From contig NC_050104.1 of NCBI RefSeq assembly GCF_902167145.1, positions 107,395,849-107,459,848 of the forward strand: 64,000 bases of DNA. Direction: 5' to 3'. Position 1 is the stretch's first letter. The number at the start of each line of letters is the position of its first letter. The translations under genes and the position numbers were made by a program. Source of the stretch: Zea mays (Eukaryota > Streptophyta > Magnoliopsida > Poales > Poaceae). Of the stretch, positions 56,895 to 64,000 are shown piece after piece. Under the pieces are notes generated by a model that did no database searches, had not been told where the DNA came from, and worked only from the letters and a program-made list of their open reading frames with translations.

Positions 56895-58732
56895 ATGGGT
56901 CTCGCCGGCGGCATTGTCCGGAGGGTCTTCTCCAAGAGCCCTTGCTCGTCCGCCGGCAGCCGTGGCCACAGTGTACGTGCTTTCTCTTACATCGCATGTT
57001 CTTCACTTGTTGGCGTTTTCACTGTGTCCGCGGGGCACGTCGTTCGTTCTAGTACAGTATGTAGTGGTAGTACTGTAGTTGAGTGCAACAACAACAACAA
57101 CAAAAAGAGAGTGAAGGTCACTTGTTTGCTGTGTCACTGGACAGACTGACGCTTGCATGAGCACGGCCGATTCGCAGGAGAAGGGGTCTGCTGAACACAG
57201 GAGGAGATGGGGCTCGCTACGGCTGTACCTCTGCGGCGAGGAGATGAACGCGGCCGCAGAGGAGGAGGAGGACGGGGACGGCGACACGGTGTCCGTCAAG
57301 AGCTTCGAGACCTGCTGCGTGATGCCGGAGGAGGCGCACGTCGTCGTCCCGGTGCATCATCGTCTGATGAGCGCCGCACACGATGGCAACGACCAGAGCA
57401 GGGTCCCTGGTGGTGCCGATGAAGAGGGAGCGGCGACGCTCATCCAGTCCGCGTTCAGAGGGTTCATGGTGTGAATTTCTAGTTTCTGTAAAACTAAGCT
57501 AGCTAGTTCCGGACCGGTTACTAGATAGAAGAACAAACTGAACTAATTTGCTGGACCGCAGTCGAGGAGGCAGCTGCAGGAGGCGAGGGCGAGGACGAGG
57601 ACGAGGACGCGCGGCCGAGAGCCAGAACCGGACGGCGCCAAGGACCAAGAGCCCAGCAGCCCCACCTGGGGGCCGTCCGTCGCGACGTCGGTGCTGGTCC
57701 AGGTAGGCGACGAGTCGTCGTCGCTGGGCAACCTCCGGCTCCGGCTAAGCGAGGAGAGCGCGTCGGTGCAGCAGCAGCGGTCCAGCAGCCAGAGGTCGTC
57801 GTCGCGCCCGCCGCCAGCGTTCCGAGTCAAGGAGGAGTGGGACGACAGCACGGTGAGCTCCAACGTGTCCAGGATGAGGATCCAGAACAGGATCGAGGCC
57901 ACCACGCGGCGCGAGCGAGCGCTCGCCTACGCGTTCTCGCAGCAGGTACGTACGTGTCGTGTCGTGTCGTGACTCGTGAGGCTGATGGATCGGATGACAG
58001 TGCGTGAGGACGCGCGTGCGCTGACCGATGGCGGAGAGCCTTGAGAGCGCGCTGATGGTGGATGCGTTCTTTCTTGTTGTCGCCAAATTAAGCTTCGGAG
58101 CTGCGGCGGCGGCACCAGCAAGAAGCGGTCGTCGGCGCGCGCGGAGGGGCAGGGGGAGTTCAACGTGGGGTGGAGCTGGCTGGAGCGGTGGATGGCGACG
58201 CGGCAGGCGGAGCCCGCGGACGACTGCGCGAGCCGCAACGCGGACACGGGCTCCGCCACGGGGCGGCGGGTGGTGGTCGTCAGGAGGCGGAGCGACCTCG
58301 CCGTCGAGGAGAAGGAGAGCTGCGCCTCCAACGACGTCTCGGTCGTCAGCTTCGACGCCTCCTCCGGCCTCGCCTGCCATAGGCCCACGGGCAACAAGAG
58401 CCGGCTCAAGGGCGGCCGGAGCTTGCCGCGCCGGAAGCAGGTGGCGGCGTCGGCGTCGGCGTCGGACCACCGCTTCCAGGAAAGATCACACAAGGTAACG
58501 TAACTGTTGTTGATCCATATTCTTATTCTTCACGGACGAACCGTACGTCGTTCTAATTATTGATCGCCGCTGGTTGGTTTGAGCTATGATCTCCATCTCT
58601 TGTCTCTTGTGTGATGACGCGCAGGTGAGCAAGAAGGGACACCAGCGAGTGGAGCAGGAGCCGCACAAGGACCGATTCGACGCCGTCGCCGCCCTGGACG
58701 ACGACGCTTGCCAGCCTCCCACGGATTACTGA
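56895..58732 (+). CDS. IQ67-domain (IQD) calmodulin-binding protein, five exons
   Basis: Exons are 56895-56972, 57178-57468, 57562-57945, 58093-58494 and 58625-58732, all GT-AG and all phase 0, giving 420 residues. It starts MGLAGGIVRRVFSKSPC. An IQ motif (IQSAFRGFMSRRQ, IQxxxRGxxxR) spans the exon 2/3 joint at about residue 123; a phase-0 intron at this place is the hallmark of the IQD family. Further family signatures are KEEWDDSTVSSNVSRMRIQN, RERALAYAFSQQ and NVGWSWLERWMATR. The second and third IQ motifs of a full IQ67 domain are not evident. IQD proteins bind calmodulin and act as scaffolds at microtubules and membranes. The basic C-terminal part (RLKGGRSLPRRKQ) fits that. A hAT-like element lies about 1.2 kb upstream. 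Confidence 0.92.
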
Positions 58733-59577
58733 GACGACCTGCTCTGTACATAGATTTGGAAGGATTTGCAGCGCTAGCTGACGATTTGTTTCGGCTTGCA
58801 CTAGTCTGAAAGACTGCACGGTTACTGTCTGCTGAGTGACTGTACGTGTCGTGTCGGTCATGTAAAAGTTCCTCGCTACACGTACGTCGTATCAAACGTC
58901 ACTCACTGTAAAACGTCACGGCCACATACACGATGACGAGTTCCGGTTCCCTAGACACGGCAAGGAGAAGCAATCAGTGACAGTATTTGTGATATCATAT
59001 CCATCCAGGCATCCAGCTCCGTTTGTTTTGCGTTAGCACCTAAAGTACGACTGCACTGTACCGCCACAACAGTTTACTTATGGTGTGTTTCGTTTTAAGT
59101 CAATGTATGATGAGACAGGAGGACACCGTTCTCTCGATTTTTTGTATCACGTCGCTATCAAAAGTTACTTCGTTGTTCACCTCGTTCCTGCGTGACTCTT
59201 ATCCAAACACTATAAAAATTATGACACCTCTTATATTTCTCTTATACGTCTAACCAGACATAACCTTACTCTCCATCCAGTCATCCACGGTCGGTCACGG
59301 GGTTTGCCTGGAGCACCGGTCTGATGTCATCCCTCCTCTCATCTAGTCTTGCCGTCGCCGCTCTGACGAACTGACGTGCCACTTACTGCACTGCTTCGCC
59401 ACCAGCCCACCACCGCTGGTCCAACCGCCAGCCGCCTTCCTAGAGGATCGAACAACTCCTATTCAGTGGCTAGCTGATCACTCATCTTTTTATGGCCGTA
59501 ATGAAAGGTAATGATTAAATTAGTATGATGCTCGTGCGTTGCAACGGAACACAAACTATGCGTTAAATGCTTATTAC
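58733..59577. other. Downstream region of the IQD gene
   Basis: 3' untranslated region and intergenic DNA. The stop is TGA at 58730-58732. No canonical AATAAA was seen close by, so the poly(A) site is not placed. No second gene is recognised. Confidence 0.45.
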
Positions 59578-59587
59578 CTGCACCCAA

Positions 59588-59793
59588 GGTTGGTCTCGGG
59601 CGAGGCGAGTTGTGACTGCGTCTCCCGCCCGAGGTTGGCCTCGTGCAAGTCATGACTGTGTCTCCCGCCCGGGGATAGCCTCGGACGACTCGTGACTATG
59701 TCTTCTGCCCACGGTTGGCCTCGGGCGAGTCGTGACTGCGTCTCCTGCCTGAGGATGGCCTCGGGTGAGTGGTGACAGCGTCTCCCGCCTGAG
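59588..59793. repeat. 40-bp minisatellite, about five units
   Basis: Units start at 59588, 59633, 59673, 59713 and 59753, with the consensus GGTTGGCCTCGGGCGAGTCG followed by TGACTGCGTCTCCCGCCCGA. They are diverged by several bases each. Confidence 0.9.
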
Positions 59794-59799
59794 GGCTGG

Positions 59800-60330
59800 T
59801 TGGGTGAAGTATATATAGGCCCCAACTCAAATATAGCCATTGAAGAAAAGTTGTTGCTCTCTGTGGCATACGGGACAGTCTGGTGGTAGGCACCGCACCG
59901 GGTAGTCCGATGCGATGTCCGGTGCCCACTAGCCGTTGGATATGACCGTTGTAGGTGACCGTTGTCGCGTGTCAGCCTTGCACCGGACAGTCCGGTGCCA
60001 CCAGGAACTAGCCTTTGGGCTGCAATTCCTTGGTGTACCGGACAATCCATCGTGTGGCACCGAACAGTCTGTTGTTCTCAGCCGGACGATCCACGAGTGG
60101 CTACACTTTCTTCAAGTCTTTGCTTGATACTTGTTGATCTTCACTTATGGTCTTCATAATGTCTTCTTTTGGGGTGTTGCTTCCTTAATGCCTTAGTCCA
60201 AGTTACTTTAGTATCGTGTGAACTACAAATACAAAACACTAGCAAAACCATTAGTCCATAGATTATGTTGATCATCAACCACCAAAATTATTTAGTCAAA
60301 TGGGCCGAGGTCCATTTTCCTTACAGTTGG
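59800..60330 (-). other. LTR-like remnant
   Basis: Contains a CACCGGACAGTCCGGTG palindrome (59981-59997) and ends CCATTTTCCTTACA, which read on the minus strand starts TGTAAGG like a copia LTR. TATATATAGG near 59811 could be its TATA box. No partner LTR is in the window, so this is tentative. Confidence 0.35.
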
Positions 60331-60859
60331 TTCCAAGGATTGCATCGACGTCTCCCAAGGTAACATTCTCAGACTAACTCTCGAGAGTTTGTCGACCAAT
60401 GAGCAGTAGCAATTCAAAGGTCTAATGAAGTGATGGGATGAATAAGTGATGCAACATGCGTCTGGGTGCCTGAAGAAGTGGAGAGGTTCTTGTCACACTT
60501 CTGGTGGATCGACACCAGAAGATTACCAAGCAAGAGGAGATCAAACTTGTTTCCCTCATGCGTTCACTTCAAAATAGCAATGTAAGTAATTCTAATGATG
60601 ATCAATCTATTAAGCATTATATACATCAGCAAGGGGAACCATTGAAATAGTACATGTGGGATTAATTGAAACAATATATATGAGTCCTTTTAATAACTCA
60701 CATGTACATATGAGAAAAATGTTGTTCCTAGTTTCCGATCTCGTGATGTTGCAGTTTAAGCGGCCTTGCCAAGCACGTTGGCAACAAATGAGTTTTCTTA
60801 GTCCTAGCTATTATATGGATGCTGATGAACTCATATCCATGGCAGCCACCACCACCACA
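60331..60859. other. Unassigned DNA left of the minus-strand copia element
   Basis: AT-rich; may be internal sequence of the LTR-like remnant. No coding domain seen. The last five bases before the LTR are CCACA. Confidence 0.35.
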
Positions 60860-62418
60860 TGAGAGCACCTAGAGGGGGGGTGAATAGGTGATCCTGTGAA
60901 CTTTGATACTTAATCCACAAAAACTTGATTAGGTGTTAGCACAATAATGCCAAGTGGCTAGAGAGGAGTCTCAACAAAACACAATAACCACAAGAGATCA
61001 ATCACAGAGATGGCACAGTGGTTTATCCCGTGGTTCGGCCAAGACCAACGCTTGCCTACTCCACGTTGTGGCGTCCCAACGGACGAGGGTTGCAATCAAC
61101 CCCTCTCAAGCGGTCCAAAGACCCACTTGAATACCACGGTGTTTTGCTTGCTTTACTATATCCCGTTTGCGAGGAATCTCCACACTTTGGAGCCTCTCGC
61201 CCTTACACTTGAAATTCACAAAGAAGCACAGAGTAAGGGAGGGATGAGCAACTCACACAAGACACAAAGATCACAGCAAATACGCACACACAAGACCCAA
61301 ACTTGAGCTCAAGAGACTATCACAAGTTTCACACTAGAACGGAGCTCAAATCACTAAGAATGTCGAACAAGTGCGCAAGAATGGAGTGTGAGTGATCAAC
61401 AATGCTCAAAGGATGCTTGGTATTCTCCTCCATGCGCCTAGGGGTCCCTTTTATAGCCCCAAGGCAGCTAGGAGCCGTTGAGAGCAATCTGGGAAGGCAA
61501 TTCTTGCTTTCTGTCGCCTGGCGCACCGGACAGTCCGGTGCACCACCGAACACTGTCTGGTGCGGATTTCTTTCCTTCTGTGGCGTAGCCGACCGTTGGC
61601 GCCTGGGAGCCGTTGGCGCACCGGACACTGTTCGGTGCACACCGGACAGTCCGATGCCTCCTCCCGACCGTTGGCTCGGCCACGTGTCTCGCGCAGATCG
61701 CGCAGCTGACCGTTGGCCCGGCCGACCGTTGGCTCACCGGACAGTCCGGTGAATTTTAGCCGTACGTCGTTGATTACTTCCCGAGAGCAGCAAGTTTGCC
61801 TGAGTCTGCCTGGCGCACCGGACACTGTCCGGTGCACCACCGGACAGTCCGGTGCACCCAGACTGAGCAGACTTTGGCTGAACAAAGTCATCTCTTTTCC
61901 AATTTGATTTCTCCTGTTTCCAGCACTTAGGGTCTGTTTGGTTGGGCTGTGGCTGTGAAAAAAGTTGCTTTGGGCTGTGAGCTGTAGAAAAAGCTGCTGT
62001 AGGCTGTAAGTTGTTAAAAAGCTAAAAGTCGTTTGGTGGAAACCATCAAAAGTCGTTAAAAATTCTTCGATATATGTTTTCACAGTTCCATCCAAAAGCC
62101 ACTAAAAGCGGGTCCAGAGGTGCTTTCAGATTTGCACTACGAGAAAGTCGGCTTTTAGAAAAAACTGCTTCCTGGATCCAGCTCTTTGGTTGGCTTTTGG
62201 CTTTTAGAGGGGCAAAAGCCAAAGCCAAAAGTCAAACCAAACACACACTTAGACACAATACATCAGTCCATAAAACAATGTACTAAGTCTAGAAACATAC
62301 CTTTTGACTTGATTTGCACTTTGTCCACCACTTTGCATAGATCAACACTTAGGCACTTGTGTTGGACACTAAATCACCAAAATACTTAGAAATGGCCCAA
62401 AGGCACATTTCCCTTTCA
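60860..62418 (-). repeat. 3' LTR of the minus-strand copia element
   Basis: 1559 bp including a 319-bp MITE; about 1237 bp without it. Reads TGAAAGGG to GCTCTCA on the minus strand. CACCGGACAGTCCGGTG-type palindromes occur at about 61523, 61736, 61817 and 61838, and the TATA-like box is near 61450. Confidence 0.93.
61930..62248. mobile_element. Tourist-like MITE inside the LTR
   Basis: Ends GGGTCTGTTTGGTT and the complement of AACCAAACACACAC, flanked by TTA on both sides (61927-61929 and 62249-62251), as for PIF/Harbinger elements. The other copia LTR (near 51535) shows the empty site. Confidence 0.85.
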
Positions 62419-63205
62419 ATCTCCCCCTTTTTGGTGATTTATGCCAACACAACATAAAGCAAGTAGAACAAGTGCAAAATCAATTCAAATAAGAACTCAA
62501 AATTGTTTTGATTCAAATTTGACATATATGGATCACTCTTTGCCACCACTTGGTTTGTTTTGCAAATCAAACTCAATTTCCTATCTCTAAGTCAAACACA
62601 CATGTTGAACCCTAATGAGAGCTGTTTCACGAGAAATTGATCAAGGATTCAAAAACTCCCCCTTTTTCCCATGATTAAGCCTTCTCCCCACAAGAGACCA
62701 ACTTTTGACAAAAGAGACAATAAGAGAGTTTTGACAAATCAAGAAGCTCTATTCTACTTTTTTCAAAATTTCTCAAGTGGTAGCTGATCCATTTATTGCT
62801 TTGGCCTTATTTTCTCCCCCTTTGGCATCAAGCACCAAAACTGAATCAATCTTGGCCCTTTAACCCCATTGCCTCACCAAAATCTTCAACTAAGAGTAAA
62901 AAGGCAATAAGAGTACATAGATGAACTTGGAATAAGTTACTCTTTCATCGGAGTGCAGTGGAAGTCTTGCATGGTCCAAGTCCACCTTTTCCCTTTCAAA
63001 CCATCTTTGAGACTAAATTGATCAAACTCAAGCACATAGTTAGTCTCAAAAGGTCAAGTTGTAGCACATCTCCCCCTAAATTTGTGCATCACTTGCAAAT
63101 GGACTTGTAAGGTCCGGGGAGTGCTTGTACAACTTGAGCACCATAAGTGAACAACAAAATGCATAAGGAACATGATCAAAGGCATAAACACATGTATGCT
63201 ATAAA
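62419..63205 (-). other. Pol-to-LTR spacer with iterated polypurine tracts
   Basis: Complementary CTCCCCCT tracts at about 62421, 62657, 62815 and 63071 mirror the four tracts of the plus-strand copia element. No coding sequence. Confidence 0.8.
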
Positions 63206-64000
63206 TCAATCCAAGTTCCGCGAATCTAAGACATTTAGCTCACTACGCAACTTGCAAAAGGTCTGCTCATCTAAAGGCTTGGTAAAGATATCGGCTAGCT
63301 GGTTCTCGGAGTTAACATGAAACACTTCGATATCTCCCTTTTGCTGGTGGTCTCTCAAAAAGTGATGCCGGATGTCTATGTGCTTAGTGCGGCTGTGTTC
63401 AACAGGATTGTCCGCCATGCGGATAGCACTCTCATTATCACATAGGAGTGGGACTTTGCTCAGATTGTAACCAAAGTCCCTGAGGGTTTGCCTCATCTAA
63501 AGTAGTTGCGCGCAACACTGTCCTGCGGCAATGTACTCGGCCTCAGCGGTGGATAGGGCAACAGAAGTTTGTTTCTTAGGACTCCATGACACCAGGGACC
63601 TTCCTAAGAATTGGCACGTCCCCGATGTACTCTTCCTATCGACCTTACATCCAGCATAATCGGAGTCTAAATATCCAATCAAGTCAAAGGTAGACCCCTT
63701 TGGATACCAGATCCCGAAGCAAGGCGTAGCGACTAAATATCTAAGAATTCGCTTCACCGCCACTAAGTGACATTCCCTTGGATCGGATTGAAATCTAGCA
63801 CACATGCATACACTAAGCATAATATCCGGTCTACTAGCACATAAATAAAGTAAAGATCCTATCATGGACCGGTATGCCTTTTGATCAACGGACTTACCTC
63901 CTTTGTTGAGGTCGGTGTGTCCATCGGTTCCCATTGGAGTCTTTGCGGGCTTGGCGTCCTTCATCCCAAACCGCTTGATCAAGTCTTGCGTGTACTTCGT
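63206..64000 (-). pseudogene. Copia pol C-terminus (end of RT and RNase H), nonsense mutation
   Basis: From the window edge the minus strand encodes the end of RT ([27 protein letters not shown]) and RNase H ([38 protein letters not shown]), ending at 63206. TAG at 63497-63499 replaces the Trp found at that place in the plus-strand copy (G to A). The rest of pol is outside the window. Confidence 0.9.

Larger units (their letters stand above)
60860..64000 (-). mobile_element. Opie/Ji-like copia element, minus strand, runs off the window
   Basis: The 3' LTR (60860-62418), the spacer with iterated polypurine tracts and the end of pol are present. The rest lies beyond 64000. Its pol end is almost the same as that of the element at 44507-52596, and the two elements are inverted relative to each other. 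Confidence 0.92.

Noticed and set aside
57745..58493. Long minus-strand open frames opposite the IQD gene
   Set aside because: Arg/Pro/Ala-rich translations caused by GC-rich exons; the plus-strand IQD signatures explain the sequence.

Overview
The window is a stretch of plant nuclear DNA from a large grass genome, most likely maize (Zea). This rests on nested LTR retrotransposons, Opie/Ji-like Ty1/copia LTRs carrying CACCGGACxGTCCGGTG palindromes, Tat-lineage Ty3/gypsy elements with two RNase H domains, MITEs, and a GC-rich intron-containing host gene. Only one convincing host gene is present: an IQ67-domain (IQD, calmodulin-binding) gene in five exons at 56895-58732 on the plus strand. Everything else recognisable is mobile DNA or its debris.

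Layout. 1-2030: 3' internal part of a minus-oriented gypsy element whose LTR lies just outside the window. 2267-3632: Pack-MULE-like element with 181-bp inverted repeats and a perfect 9-bp target duplication (CTAGCCTGC). 3688-22274: minus-strand L1-type LINE with a 15-bp target duplication, split by an 11-kb Tat-like gypsy element (8043-19084, duplication GGTAC). 22290-26800: unassigned DNA, a MITE, a CACTA-like end, an inverted repeat carrying (AT)55, and a gypsy gag-protease fragment. 26801-27373: a LINE 3' fragment. 27383-44506: a degenerate plus-strand gypsy element that lost its 3' LTR, itself split by a young 7.4-kb gag-only LTR element (36360-43742, duplication CCGGC). 44507-52596: a Ty1/copia element whose 5' LTR is truncated at a deletion junction. 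52597-54110: a second copy of the gag/LINE chimera, containing a hAT-like insertion, then a gypsy protease fragment. 55077-55711: a hAT-like element upstream of the IQD gene. 59588-60330: a minisatellite and an LTR-like remnant. 60860-64000: a minus-strand copia element carrying a Tourist-like MITE in its LTR and running off the window.

The most interesting recurrent theme is a gene encoded antisense to gag-pol in the 3' part of four gypsy elements whose LTRs look unrelated where they are visible. Its N-terminal domain resembles the 'putative gypsy type transposon' family (Pfam PF04195, from memory). The two best-preserved copies have their own TATA-like box, predicted GT-AG introns and a C-terminal coiled coil. 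In the young element at 36360-43742 both the gag (504 aa) and this antisense gene (predicted 992 aa, three exons) are open, pol is absent, and the two LTRs differ at about three sites. In two elements the gap between the converging genes holds tandem repeats (77 bp x6 and 63 bp x3). The antisense gene family, its conserved position and the repeats at the collision zone are the part most worth following up.
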